44,446 nt of DNA. It comes from DATFWC01 sp045801465 (GTDB lineage Bacteria > Pseudomonadota > Alphaproteobacteria > Rhizobiales > Xanthobacteraceae). How positions within the stretch are numbered: position 1 is the first letter of the stretch; each line of letters starts with the position of its first letter. A model generated the notes under the pieces. It had not been told where the DNA came from, made no database searches, and was given only the letters and a program-made list of their open reading frames with translations. Made by a program: the position numbers and the translations under genes. This document shows positions 7,668 to 16,298 of the stretch, piece by piece. The stretch is from contig JBJMSU010000027.1 of NCBI GenBank assembly GCA_045801465.1, positions 1 to 44,446 on the forward strand. Direction: 5' to 3'.

Positions 7668-8981
7668 TTACCGGCCGTTGGCCCAGCTGGCAGCGCGGCG
7701 CTTGTCTGCGTCCGTCTCCTTCCAATAGCCCTGCCAATCGTCGCTCGGACCGATGCCGTCGACCGCGGCGGGTCCGGTGATGCGGAGAGCCGCGTCGTCA
7801 TCGAGCACCATCAGGGGCCGCTCCCCATTGGTCGCCTGCTCGATCGCCTGCCGCAGCAGCCGGCGATAGTGGCTGATCCCCTTGTCGGATTGGCCGAGAT
7901 GCTCCTTCGTGCGGTCCTGGATCGCGCCCATCGACTCGCACGCCCACTGATCGTGGACGTTGATGTCCGCGCCCATGCCGGTAAAGGTCTCGTGCTCCTG
8001 CTCGTGCGGATCGAATCCGTAATCGTTGCTCTTGTTCTTGCGCGGGACGTAATCCGGCAATTCATAGAGCTCGAGACGCTGACGGCGCATCTCGTCTTTG
8101 TTCACCGCGGCGCCGAAGCTGGTAAAGATGGCGTACCAGTAGTGGCGCACGTCATCGACCGGGACGTGCCATTGGCTGATCGTCATCTCCCGGCTCATGG
8201 GAATGACGAAGGCATTGGGAAACACCAGATTGGTGACGCGGATGTGGCTGTTGGCGTCGCTGATCCGGCGCAAGGTGACGATGCGCAGCCCGAAATCGGT
8301 CGGCTCCACCTCGATGCGCGGACGGGGAAACTCGCGCATGATCCGCGTCATCGGCATGTCGGAACCGATCGAGGTGTCGCGGAACATCCTGCCGTAACCT
8401 CCGGCCGGATCCTCGTCGTGGAAGAAGCGATGGAGAAATGACGTGTGCGCCGGGTCGATGCCGACCTCCAGCGACTGCAGCCAGTTGCAGTCGATCAGGC
8501 CCTTGAAGGCGAAGGTGTGGCTCGCCGGCGCGACGAAGCAGTCCAGATGCGGGAACGCCGGCGGCGCGCCCGGCCCGAGATAGGCAAACAGGACGCCGCT
8601 CCTCTCGACGACCGGGTAGGCCTTCTGCCGGATATTGGCACACAGCTTGCTGCCCTCCGGCTCGGCCGGAGTCTCCAGACATTGCCCGGAGACGTCGAAC
8701 AGCCATCCGTGGAAGGCGCAGCGCAGCCCGCCACTTTCCAATCGGCCAAAGGCGAGATCGGTGCCGCGATGCGGGCACGACCGCTCCAGCAGGCCGTAGC
8801 GGCCGGCCGCGTCGCGGAACAGAACGAGGTCTTCACCGAGCAGCCGCACGGGCTTCACCGGCCGGTTGCCGGCAAGCTCGTCGACCAGGGCGGCAGGCTG
8901 CCAGTATCGTCGCAGCAGCGTTCCGGCCGACGTGCCCGGCCCGGTGCGGGTGATCAGATCGTTCTGCTCGGCGCTCAACAT
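7668..8981 (-). CDS. Rieske non-haem iron oxygenase, alpha subunit
   Basis: A 437-residue oxygenase of the phthalate/vanillate-type group. The N-terminal Rieske [2Fe-2S] site is C69-x-H71 with C88-x-x-H91 (SCPHRG and RCAFHGW). The catalytic mononuclear iron site is D176-PA-H179-TSFL-H184 in GIDPAHTSFLHR. The length and single-subunit form suggest a homo-oligomeric demethylase or hydroxylase that draws electrons from a separate reductase, and none is encoded here. A strong GGAAGGAG lies upstream of ATG 8981. It is translationally coupled to the ligase downstream, a pairing that recalls aniline degradation, in which a GS-like enzyme primes the amine before oxygenation. Confidence 0.9.
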   Translation of the reverse strand: MLSAEQNDLITRTGPGTSAGTLLRRYWQPAALVDELAGNRPVKPVRLLGEDLVLFRDAAGRYGLLERSCPHRGTDLAFGRLESGGLRCAFHGWLFDVSGQCLETPAEPEGSKLCANIRQKAYPVVERSGVLFAYLGPGAPPAFPHLDCFVAPASHTFAFKGLIDCNWLQSLEVGIDPAHTSFLHRFFHDEDPAGGYGRMFRDTSIGSDMPMTRIMREFPRPRIEVEPTDFGLRIVTLRRISDANSHIRVTNLVFPNAFVIPMSREMTISQWHVPVDDVRHYWYAIFTSFGAAVNKDEMRRQRLELYELPDYVPRKNKSNDYGFDPHEQEHETFTGMGADINVHDQWACESMGAIQDRTKEHLGQSDKGISHYRRLLRQAIEQATNGERPLMVLDDDAALRITGPAAVDGIGPSDDWQGYWKETDADKRRAASWANGR

Positions 8982-9048
8982 GGACCGGTGCTCTCCTTCC
9001 GTTTGATCGACTTTATCCGATTGCCGGCCGCTGCACTATTGATCGTCG

Positions 9049-9133
9049 TTCCCGCAAAGGCGGGAATCTATGAACACCGCCCTCGCAAAACAATTTCCGC
9101 CCGTGGTCATGGGTCCCCGGCCTTCGCGGGGAC
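9049..9133. repeat. Double hairpin repeat (GTTCCCGC-type) between kinase and oxygenase genes
   Basis: Two perfect 7-bp-arm hairpins lie in tandem: TTCCCGC-AAAG-GCGGGAA (9049-9066) and GTCCCCG-N7-CGGGGAC (9113-9133). The first, followed by TCTATGAACACC, resembles the GTTCCCGC/GCGGGAATC repeats common in proteobacterial intergenic DNA (memory, not searched). The second sits 5 bases beyond the kinase stop on the minus strand and could act as its terminator. Confidence 0.6.
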
Positions 9134-9138
9134 AACCG

Positions 9139-10395
9139 TCACCCCACCGCCGGCAACACCACGCGAAAGCGGCTGCCGCCGCCGTCGGCGGCGAGGCACA
9201 CCGCATCGCCGCCGTGGTGGCGCGCAATCTGGCGCACCAGCGCGAGGCCGAGGCCGCTGCCACGGCCGGTCTCAGCGGCGCCCGGCAGGCGATGGAACGG
9301 CTCGAAGATCCGTTCGCGCTCAGCTTCCGAAACGCCGGGCCCGCGATCGCGCACTTCGATCCAAGCGCGTGCGTCCGGCAAGCGGCCGACTCGCACGTCG
9401 GGCGCGGCTTCGCCGCCATACCGTCGCGCGTTCTCCAACAGATTGCGGATCATGCGCCGCAGCAGCGAGGGGTCGCCGCGGGCGACGGCGGTTTCGCCCT
9501 CGGCCGCGGCGTCGTAGCGCGCGGCCTCCTCGGCGGCGAGCGCGAGCAGTTCCACCTCCTCGACGCGTTCCGGCACCTTCACGGCGTCGAGGCGACTCGC
9601 GAGCAGGATTTCCTCGATGAGCTGGTCGAGCTCGGCGACGTCCTTTTTCAGCTGCTCGCGCCGCGCCGGCTCGACGCCCTCGCCGATGAGCGCCAGCGCC
9701 ATGTTGATGCGGGTCAGCGGGGTGCGCAGCTCATGCGAGCAGTTGGCGAGCAGCATCTTGTGCGACTTGATCAGCTCCTCGATGCGGGAGGCCGCGCGAT
9801 TGAAGCTCTCGGCCAGCGCCGCGACTTCGTCCTTGCCTTCGATCCGGACGCGCGCCGCGAGATCGCCATGGCCGAGCTGCTCGACACCCGACTTGAGCCG
9901 TTCCAGGCGACGGGTGAGGCGTCGCGCGATCGGGTAGGCGCCGATCGCGACCGCAACTGCGAGCGCCCCGAGGAGCGCGATCAGCCAGGCGCCGGGCCGC
10001 AGCGGCGCGCGCGGAAGCCGGATGACGAGCGCGCGCCCGTCATTCAGGTGGAGCAACCACGAGGGTCCGCCGGGTCCCGGGACCCAGCCCGGCGCGGCAC
10101 GGTCGAGCCGCGACGGCGGGATCGGCCGTCCGGCGCTCGCCATGAGCCCGCCATCGGCCGCGTAAAGTGCGACGTCCGCGGACAGCTGACGGCGGAGCTG
10201 CTCGACGGCGCGCTGTACGTCGCCGCGCGGCGCGCCCGCGGGCGGCAAATCGGCGTCGACGAAGTCGCTGGCGACCTCGACGGCATGGTCGAAGCGCGAG
10301 AGCGCCGCGATCCGCCACACGGCGCCGACGGCCACGAAGGCGATGATCAGGATGGCGACGATGGTCAGATAGATTTGCAGATAGAGCCGCCGCAT
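9139..10395 (-). CDS. Envelope-stress type sensor histidine kinase (CpxA-like)
   Basis: A 418-residue membrane sensor kinase. TM1 is ~6-30, a short periplasmic domain ~31-133, TM2 ~134-156, and HAMP ~157-209. The dimerisation/phosphoacceptor box is LANCSHELRTPLTRI with H221. The ATPase part has MIRNLLENARRYG (N box), VRDRGPGVSEAER (G1), IFEPFHR (F box) and GSGLGLALVRQI (G2). It starts 5 bases after the regulator stop. The order CpxP-like/regulator/kinase resembles cpxPRA, so it probably senses misfolded protein, metal or other envelope stress. The periplasmic domain itself gives no clue to the ligand. Confidence 0.9.
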   Translation of the reverse strand: MRRLYLQIYLTIVAILIIAFVAVGAVWRIAALSRFDHAVEVASDFVDADLPPAGAPRGDVQRAVEQLRRQLSADVALYAADGGLMASAGRPIPPSRLDRAAPGWVPGPGGPSWLLHLNDGRALVIRLPRAPLRPGAWLIALLGALAVAVAIGAYPIARRLTRRLERLKSGVEQLGHGDLAARVRIEGKDEVAALAESFNRAASRIEELIKSHKMLLANCSHELRTPLTRINMALALIGEGVEPARREQLKKDVAELDQLIEEILLASRLDAVKVPERVEEVELLALAAEEAARYDAAAEGETAVARGDPSLLRRMIRNLLENARRYGGEAAPDVRVGRLPDARAWIEVRDRGPGVSEAERERIFEPFHRLPGAAETGRGSGLGLALVRQIARHHGGDAVCLAADGGGSRFRVVLPAVG

Positions 10396-10400
10396 GGGAA

Positions 10401-11087
10401 TCAGTCCTGCTCGCGGGCGAAGACATAGCCGGCGCCGCGCACCGTGATGATGCGGCGCGGCTTCTTCGGATCGTCCTCGACCGCCGAGCGGATGCGCGAG
10501 ATGTGCACGTCGACCGAGCGGTCGAACGCTTCCGCGCTTTCACCCTTCAGCAGGTCCATCAGCGCATCGCGCGACATCACGCGGCCGGCATGGCCGGCGA
10601 GCGCGTCAAGCAGCGCAAATTGATGGCTGGTGAGCATGCAGTCGCGCCCGTCGAGGCGGGCACGGCGGGCGCCGCGATCGACCTCGAGCCGGCCGAACCG
10701 CAGGACGTCGCGCTGCGCCGGACTGAGCTTGCGGCGCAGAATGGCGCGCACGCGCGCGAGCAGCTCGCGCGGCTCGAACGGCTTGGGCAGGTAATCGTCG
10801 GCGCCGATCTCGAGCCCGACCACCCGGTCCATGGCGTCGCCGCGCGCGGTCAGCATCAGGATCGGCAGGTCGGAGGACTGGCGGATGCGCCGGCAGACCT
10901 CCAGACCGTCGGCATCCGGCAGCATCAGATCGAGAATCAGAAGGTCGTAGATCTCGCGCTTGAGGCGCTGCTCGCCTTCGCCCGCCGTCACGCTGCTGGT
11001 GACGCGAAAGCCCGCCTGAGCGAGATAGTCGGCGACCATCCCGCCCAGCGCCACGTCGTCGTCGATGAGCAGGATTCGCTGGGCCAT
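10401..11087 (-). CDS. OmpR-family response regulator
   Basis: A 228-residue regulator. The receiver domain (~1-120) has the acidic pocket D9-D11 in LLIDDDVAL, phosphoacceptor D53 in LLILDLMLPDADG, the conserved T in MLTARG, and K in DDYLPKPFEPREL. The C-terminal winged helix (~130-225) has LTSHQFALLDALAGHAGRV, then SVDVHISRIRSAVEDD and IITVRGAGYVF. I chose ATG 11087 (MAQRILLID) rather than 11159, since the longer form adds a tail that overlaps the upstream gene. It is the partner of the kinase directly downstream. Probable targets include the CpxP-like gene upstream (autoregulation), but no operator was identified. Confidence 0.95.
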   Translation of the reverse strand: MAQRILLIDDDVALGGMVADYLAQAGFRVTSSVTAGEGEQRLKREIYDLLILDLMLPDADGLEVCRRIRQSSDLPILMLTARGDAMDRVVGLEIGADDYLPKPFEPRELLARVRAILRRKLSPAQRDVLRFGRLEVDRGARRARLDGRDCMLTSHQFALLDALAGHAGRVMSRDALMDLLKGESAEAFDRSVDVHISRIRSAVEDDPKKPRRIITVRGAGYVFAREQD

Positions 11088-11118
11088 CAACGAATTATTC
11101 CTGCTCGGAGTTGCGCTG

Positions 11119-11802
11119 TCACCCGCGGCGCGGCCCGAAGCGCTCCAGGCGGCGCGCAAGATCGGCGCGCTGCTCCGGCGTCAACACCTCGGCCGCCTCG
11201 GCGAGCGTGGTGGTGATGCGCTGCGAGGCTTGGTCGGCGAGATTCATGACATCGGTCCGCAGCGCCTCGAGCTTGGCGCGATCGATCGTGGGGGCAGCCA
11301 GGATCTCGCGTGCCTGTCGACGCAGCTCCATGTGGCGCTCGCGCAGCGGCCGCAGATCGTCGCCGGCGCGCTGCAGGAGGGCGGTGAGCTTCTGTTTCTG
11401 CTCGCTGCTCGCATCGACCGCCCAGCCGAGCCGCGCGACCATGCGCTCGATCCGTCCGGGCGTGAGGAACGAGCCGCCAAAGCCGCCGAACCGGTGACCG
11501 TCGCGCCAGCCGCGCGGACCATCGTCGTCGCGATCGCGGCCCCGACCGAACCAGCGGCCCGGCCCATCGTGATCGCGGAAGAAGCCGCGCGGGCCATCGA
11601 ACCGCTCATAGCGGCCGGGCCGCTCGTCGCGGCCGAAACCGTCGTCGGACCAGCCGCGGTGGTATCCTTGCGAGAGCGCGCTGGTGCCGACCCCGATGAT
11701 GATTCCGGAAAGAACGAGGGCGCTGCCGACGAAAAAGCGGCGCCAGCCGCTGCGCTTCGGCGGCCCTTGCGGTGGGGAAATTGGTGTCTCGGTGGTGCTC
11801 AT
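11119..11802 (-). CDS. Spy/CpxP-like periplasmic protein with Gly/Arg/Asp-rich insert
   Basis: A 227-residue protein. Residues 1-22 are cytoplasmic, and a single TM (~24-43) anchors it with the rest in the periplasm. Residues ~45-105 are an unusual low-complexity stretch rich in Gly, Arg, Asp and aromatic residues (for example RDRDDDGPRGW). The C-terminal ~110 residues form the long helices typical of Spy/CpxP, with an LTPEQRADLARRLERFG version of the LTxxQ motif near the end. CpxP-type proteins act as periplasmic chaperones and restrain the cognate sensor. It is first in the three-gene operon, 31 bases before the regulator. An uncleaved anchor is atypical for CpxP, so it may be a resident inhibitor of the sensor. 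Confidence 0.75.
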   Translation of the reverse strand: MSTTETPISPPQGPPKRSGWRRFFVGSALVLSGIIIGVGTSALSQGYHRGWSDDGFGRDERPGRYERFDGPRGFFRDHDGPGRWFGRGRDRDDDGPRGWRDGHRFGGFGGSFLTPGRIERMVARLGWAVDASSEQKQKLTALLQRAGDDLRPLRERHMELRRQAREILAAPTIDRAKLEALRTDVMNLADQASQRITTTLAEAAEVLTPEQRADLARRLERFGPRRG

Positions 11803-12057
11803 GAGAGTGCTCCTGTCGCCGATGCTGTCGACCCTTGGGGCAGGAGGCTAGCGGGGGCCGGTTTCACCGGAATGTCCGGGATGTAAAGAAGTGTGAAGCG
11901 GGCGGCGGTGCAGACGGAGGCCGCAGCGCCGCTTGCCTCGCGAGGATGTGGCCGACGCCGTTGTTAGGGGAAACAAAGGTGGAACCGCGGCAACCCGGCC
12001 GCGTTCCATTGCGGACGGCGGTGCCGGGCGGCGCACAGTCCCCAGCGGGAGGATGCA

Positions 12058-13068
12058 GTGGAAACTTCGGGCACGGCCGACGGCAACATCGAGCTGGGGC
12101 GCAGGCGCGCCGCGCGCGGGCCGACGCCTGCGCGCGCCAGAGACGAGGCCCTCCTCGCGTTGGGACGGGAGCTGCTGGCCCGCGGGTATCGCTTCACCAC
12201 CATCACCCCGGCCGCGCATCAGCGCGTCAACAGCCGGTCGGGAAATGAAATCGGCAGCTCGCTCGAGGCGGTGTTCGGCTGGAGCCGGCCGTTCCAGCGT
12301 TCAAGCCTGCCGGCAGCCATCATCGAGCTCTTGCAGGATGCCGCCGAGTTGGAGACGTGCGACGGATTGCTGCGCAGCAAGGTACGTTTTTCGACTCTCG
12401 GCGTGCAGCTCTTCGTCCATTCGGCATTTCCCACCGATCAGCCCGACGCGGTGTTCTTCGGCCCGGACACCTACCGTTTCGTCCGCGGGCTGCGCCATGC
12501 GTTGACCGACTTTCGCATCGGCTCGCGGCCGCGGGTCATCGACGTCGGATGTGGCAGCGGCGCCGGCGGGCTGTATGTTGCGTCACTGCTCGCGCGGCAC
12601 GATCCGGAGATCGTGCTGACCGACATCAACCCGCGGGCGCTGCGCTACGCCAACGTGAATGCCGCGCTCAACGGCTGTCCACGGTTCACCACGATCGAAA
12701 GCGACCTGTTCGCGAAAATTCCCGGCAAGGCCGATCTCATCATCTCCAATCCGCCCTACCTGGTCGATCCACGTGGGCGGCTCTATCGCCATGGCGGCGG
12801 CGATCTCGGCTTCCATCTTTCGTTGCGCATCGTCGAGGAAGGCATTGACCGGCTCGCGCCAGGCGGACGACTGTTCCTCTACACCGGCACGGCGGTGGTC
12901 GACGGCGTCCCAAAATTGTTCGAGGCGCTGACGCCCTGGCTCACCGCATCAGGCCGTGCATTCACGGTGGAGGAGATCGATCCCGATGTGTTCGGCGAGG
13001 AGCTGGAGCATGCGCCCTACGATCGCGCGGATCGGATTGCCGCCGTCGCCGTCACGGTCGACGCCTGA
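12058..13068 (+). CDS. SAM-dependent methyltransferase, HemK/PrmC-like
   Basis: A 336-residue methyltransferase. The SAM-binding motif I is VIDVGCGSGAGG (from ~residue 160), the acidic loop is VLTDINPRALRYANVNA, and the catalytic NPPY starts at residue 231 (ISNPPYLVDPRG). NPPY marks enzymes that methylate an amide or planar nitrogen, such as PrmC on glutamine of release factors, but the first ~130 residues are unlike PrmC. It starts at GTG 12058, preceded by GGGAGGA. It ends 6 bases before a PurD-like ligase gene, with which it is surely co-transcribed. The likely role is modification of a small molecule or peptide built by that ligase; the substrate is unknown. Confidence 0.85.
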   Translation: METSGTADGNIELGRRRAARGPTPARARDEALLALGRELLARGYRFTTITPAAHQRVNSRSGNEIGSSLEAVFGWSRPFQRSSLPAAIIELLQDAAELETCDGLLRSKVRFSTLGVQLFVHSAFPTDQPDAVFFGPDTYRFVRGLRHALTDFRIGSRPRVIDVGCGSGAGGLYVASLLARHDPEIVLTDINPRALRYANVNAALNGCPRFTTIESDLFAKIPGKADLIISNPPYLVDPRGRLYRHGGGDLGFHLSLRIVEEGIDRLAPGGRLFLYTGTAVVDGVPKLFEALTPWLTASGRAFTVEEIDPDVFGEELEHAPYDRADRIAAVAVTVDA

Positions 13069-13074
13069 GCCGGC

Positions 13075-14379
13075 ATGCGCTTCCTCGGCATCGGCGACTG
13101 CTGCGATCTCGGTGCGCTCTACCTTCGTCTCGCCGGCGATGGGCATGCCGTCAAGGTCTCGATCGCAAATCCCCTATGCCGCGGAACGCTCGCCGGGATG
13201 GTCGAACAGACCGAGGACTGGCGCGCCGAGCTGGACTGGATTCGCGCCGCCGGGCAGGACGGCATCATCCTGTTCGAAAACGTCGCCCATGGCCGCGGAG
13301 ACGTTCAGGACGCGTTGCGGCGCGACCGCTTCAACGTGGTCGGCGGCAGCGCGTTCGGCGACCGTCTGGAGAATGACCGCGCCGACGCGCAGAAGATCCT
13401 CGGCGAGCTTGGACTGTCGATCGCGCGCACGTGGGAATTCGAGGAGCGGAGCGCGGCGCTTGAATTTCTCGACGGTCACCCCGGGCGGTATGCCCTGAAG
13501 TTCAACGGTCCCGAGGCGGCAATCGACAACTATGTCGGACGGCTGAACGATGGCCGCGATGTTCGCGCTTTCCTCGCTCGGCTTCCGCAGCGGGAGGGAA
13601 AACCCGAAAGCTTCGTCCTGATGGAGTACATTCAGGGCGTTGAGATGGGAGTCGGCGCTTACTTCGACGGCAGTAAGTTTCTCGAACCCGCCTGTCTCGA
13701 TTGGGAGCACAAGCGCTTCTTCCCCGGCGACCTGGGCGAGCTCACCGGCGAGATGGGCACAGTCGTCACTTATGACCGCACGCGCCGCTTTTTCGCGAAG
13801 ACTCTCGGGCGCATGGAGTCGCGGCTGCGCGAGGGCGGCTATTGCGGGTACATCAATCTCAACACCATCGTGAACCAGCACGGCATTTGGCCGCTCGAAT
13901 TCACCTGCCGCTTCGGTTACCCGGGCTTTGCGATCCTCGATCCCCTTCAGGAGACGTCGTGGGCCGAGCTGTTCCGCGCCATGGTCACGCGATCGCGCAC
14001 GGCGTTTGCCACGCGCCCCGGCTTCTCGGTCGGGATCGTGCTCACGACGCCGCCGTTCCCCTACCCGCGGCCGATGGTGACGGAGCCGCTCGGGCTCCCA
14101 GTGTTGTTCGACGGCGCGCTCGACGCGGAGGACCGCCGCAATCTGCACTTCGGCGAAGTCGGGTTGGAGCAAGGGGAACTCGTCACCAGCGGCATCTACG
14201 GCTGGACCATGGTGGTGACGGGCGTGGGTGAGACCATTGCGGCGGCGCAGGAACGCGCGAACCGGCTGGCAGATCGCGTCCTCGTCCCCAACGTGCGCTA
14301 CCGGCGCGACATCGGCGACCGCCTGATCGCCGGGGATTACGCCCGCCTCGAACAGTGGGGTCTCCTCGACCCGGCTTAG
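13075..14379 (+). CDS. PurD-like ATP-grasp ligase of unknown substrate
   Basis: A 434-residue protein with the layout of phosphoribosylamine-glycine ligase. A pre-ATP-grasp domain begins MRFLGIGDCCDLGALYLRL. The ATP-grasp domain carries YALKFNGPEAAIDNY (nucleotide lysine strand), FVLMEYIQGVEMGVGAYF (hinge) and WPLEFTCRFGYPGFAIL (metal ligands). The PurD fingerprint FNxRFGDPE is changed to FTCRFGYPG, and the P-loop lacks the K-G-V segment seen in purine enzymes. A purine-synthesis role is therefore doubtful. It probably forms an amide bond in a specialised pathway with the upstream methyltransferase. An FAD/Rieske gene follows after 70 bases and may belong to the same unit. Confidence 0.8.
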   Translation: MRFLGIGDCCDLGALYLRLAGDGHAVKVSIANPLCRGTLAGMVEQTEDWRAELDWIRAAGQDGIILFENVAHGRGDVQDALRRDRFNVVGGSAFGDRLENDRADAQKILGELGLSIARTWEFEERSAALEFLDGHPGRYALKFNGPEAAIDNYVGRLNDGRDVRAFLARLPQREGKPESFVLMEYIQGVEMGVGAYFDGSKFLEPACLDWEHKRFFPGDLGELTGEMGTVVTYDRTRRFFAKTLGRMESRLREGGYCGYINLNTIVNQHGIWPLEFTCRFGYPGFAILDPLQETSWAELFRAMVTRSRTAFATRPGFSVGIVLTTPPFPYPRPMVTEPLGLPVLFDGALDAEDRRNLHFGEVGLEQGELVTSGIYGWTMVVTGVGETIAAAQERANRLADRVLVPNVRYRRDIGDRLIAGDYARLEQWGLLDPA

Positions 14380-14449
14380 GGCCACGGCCTCGTTGCCGCG
14401 CCGGAACCCAGAGGCCGGGCGCGGCGTTCCTCCGGGTTGGAGGTGCGCC

Positions 14450-16018
14450 ATGAATGTCAGCGAAGAACGGTCCAAATCCGTCTGGATGCAAACCGAAGTC
14501 GCTCCCGAGGCATCCCGTCTCAAGCGCAACCTCACGGCCGACACCGTAGTGGTCGGCTCGGGGATCGCCGGCCTGTCGACCGCCTACGAGCTGGCCGCGC
14601 GCGGCCAAGCCGTCGTCGTGCTGGACCGCGGCCCGATCGGCAAGGGCATGACGGCGCGGACGACGGCCCACCTCACGTCGCTGTGCGACGACTCGTTCGA
14701 CAGCCTCATCAGCACGCGTGGCCTGGATGTCGCCAAGCAATTTTATGAAAGCCAGCAGGCGTCGATCGACCGCATGGAGAACATCCAGCAAGCCGAGGGG
14801 ATCGACTGCGGTTTTCGTCGGCTCGATGGTTACCTGTTTCCGGCGCTCGGCACCGATCCTTCCGTGATCGATCAGTCTCTGCAGGCGACGCGTAAAGTCG
14901 GCATGCCGGTCGAGGAGACCAAGGGACTTCCCTTCGACGGCCTTGGTGATCTCCGCTGCCTGCGCTATCCGCGACAGGGGACCTTTCACCCCCTCGTCTA
15001 CCTGCGCGGTCTGGCGAAGGCGGTCGCGACGCGCAAGGGCCAGCTGTACGCCGACACGGCCGTCGCGGAGGTCGAGGAAAAGGACGGCGGGGTCGTCGTC
15101 AAGACCGAAAGCGGACAGGAAGTGCACGCAGGCGCCGCCGTCGTCGCCACCAACTCGCCCATCAACGACCGCACCGCGATCCACAGCAAGCAGGGACCGT
15201 ATCGCACCTACGCGATGGCGTTCAAATTGCCGCACGGCACGCTTCCCGATGCGCTCTATTGGGACACGCTCGACGATTACCACTACGTGCGCCTCCACCC
15301 CGCCACGGCCAAGACCGACTGGCTCATCGTCGGCGGCGCCGACCACAAGAGCGGCGAAGCCGACGATGCGGACGTCCGCTTCGAGGCGCTCGAGGCGTGG
15401 ATGCGCAATCTCCTCCCCCGACTGGGCAAGGAAACCCATCGCTGGTCGGGACAGGTGATGAACACCATCGACTTCATGTCCTTTACCGGCCGCAATCCTG
15501 GCAACGACCATGTCTACGTCCACACCGGCGACTCGGGTCAGGGCATCACGCACGGGGTGGTGGCAAGCCTCATCCTCTCAGGCTTGATCGTCGATGGCCG
15601 GCACGCATGGGCGGACATCTACGATCCTTCCCGCAAGCCGGCGAAAAGCATCGGCACCTATATCAGCGAGAATGTCACGGCACTGAAGAACTTCTCCGAA
15701 TACGTCGCGCCCGGCGAGCTCAACTCCATCGACGAGCTCGAGCCGGGACACGGCGCGATCGTACGGGACGGAACCAGCAAGATTGCTGCGTATCGCGACG
15801 ACAAGGGCAAGCTTTTCCTGCGCTCGGCGGCGTGCACGCATCTCGGCTGCCTCGTGCATTGGAATTCGTTCGAACGCTGCTGGGATTGTCCGTGTCACGG
15901 CTCGCACTTCGCGCCCGACGGGGCGGTGTTGAACGCTCCGGCCGTTTCACCGCTGGCCGAGGCCGAAACGGCAGCGAAGCAAGCGCATCGCGGTACTCGG
16001 CACCGTCGCGCCGGCTGA
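14450..16018 (+). CDS. FAD-dependent oxidoreductase with C-terminal Rieske domain
   Basis: A 522-residue two-domain protein. The N-terminal DAO-type flavin fold has VVVGSGIAGLSTAYELA (G36-x-G38-x-x-G41), then a long substrate domain and GDSGQGITHGVVASLIL close to the flavin. The C-terminal Rieske domain (~425-505) has C462-x-H464 with C480-x-x-H483. Extra cysteines C467 and C482 can form the disulfide typical of high-potential bc1/b6f-type clusters. ATG 14450 is chosen because TTGGAGG precedes it. Relatives are annotated as FAD/Rieske proteins without known substrate. The last ~20 residues are basic and unconserved-looking. The fusion should pass electrons between an amine or hydroxy-acid oxidation site and an iron-sulfur centre. 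Confidence 0.88.
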   Translation: MNVSEERSKSVWMQTEVAPEASRLKRNLTADTVVVGSGIAGLSTAYELAARGQAVVVLDRGPIGKGMTARTTAHLTSLCDDSFDSLISTRGLDVAKQFYESQQASIDRMENIQQAEGIDCGFRRLDGYLFPALGTDPSVIDQSLQATRKVGMPVEETKGLPFDGLGDLRCLRYPRQGTFHPLVYLRGLAKAVATRKGQLYADTAVAEVEEKDGGVVVKTESGQEVHAGAAVVATNSPINDRTAIHSKQGPYRTYAMAFKLPHGTLPDALYWDTLDDYHYVRLHPATAKTDWLIVGGADHKSGEADDADVRFEALEAWMRNLLPRLGKETHRWSGQVMNTIDFMSFTGRNPGNDHVYVHTGDSGQGITHGVVASLILSGLIVDGRHAWADIYDPSRKPAKSIGTYISENVTALKNFSEYVAPGELNSIDELEPGHGAIVRDGTSKIAAYRDDKGKLFLRSAACTHLGCLVHWNSFERCWDCPCHGSHFAPDGAVLNAPAVSPLAEAETAAKQAHRGTRHRRAG

Positions 16019-16110
16019 CCGTCCGAGCTGGGTGCCCGCGTCGGTTCCGGAACCAAAGCGGACCGGAAGGGGTTATGTGAGGGACCCAAAAACACCTTCT
16101 GGAGGATGAC

Positions 16111-16194
16111 ATGGGACGCGGACTTCTTCTCTGGCTGATCGGTATTCCAATTCCGATCATCCTGCTGATCTGGCTGTTCGGCGGCCTGCATTAG
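16111..16194 (+). CDS. 27-residue single-span membrane peptide
   Basis: A short gene, ATG 16111 to TAG 16192, with CTGGAGGATGAC as a near-ideal ribosome site just upstream. The peptide begins MGRGLLLWLIG and continues as one hydrophobic helix containing a PIPII kink, ending WLFGGLH. Near-identical tiny proteins are widespread in Hyphomicrobiales as I remember them; function unknown. The clean ribosome site, the uninterrupted hydrophobic helix and the hairpin after its stop support a real gene. It sits between the FAD/Rieske protein and the haem-oxygenase-fold enzyme and might act as a membrane tether or small regulator. Confidence 0.7.
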   Translation: MGRGLLLWLIGIPIPIILLIWLFGGLH

Positions 16195-16219
16195 CCGACG
16201 TGGTTATCCGAATTAGCGG

Positions 16220-16264
16220 CAGCTGCCGTCGCCTCACCGCTCTTTGGTTCGGTGGCGGCAGCTG
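16220..16264 (+). terminator. Hairpin after the small membrane peptide gene
   Basis: CAGCTGCCGTCGCCTCACCG (16220-16239) pairs imperfectly with CGGTGGCGGCAGCTG (16250-16264) around a short T-rich loop. It begins 26 bases after the stop at 16194 and ends 35 bases before the next ATG. There is no T-run, so it is either a weak terminator or an mRNA-stabilising or processing hairpin between two genes. Confidence 0.4.
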
Positions 16265-16298
16265 AAGCCACAACAACAAGAAGCCGGGATTTGCGTCG

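Noticed and set aside
13075..14379. True purD gene
   Set aside because: Overall layout is PurD-like, but the metal-site motif RFGYPG and the missing P-loop segment argue against the purine enzyme; purD is normally elsewhere with purine genes.
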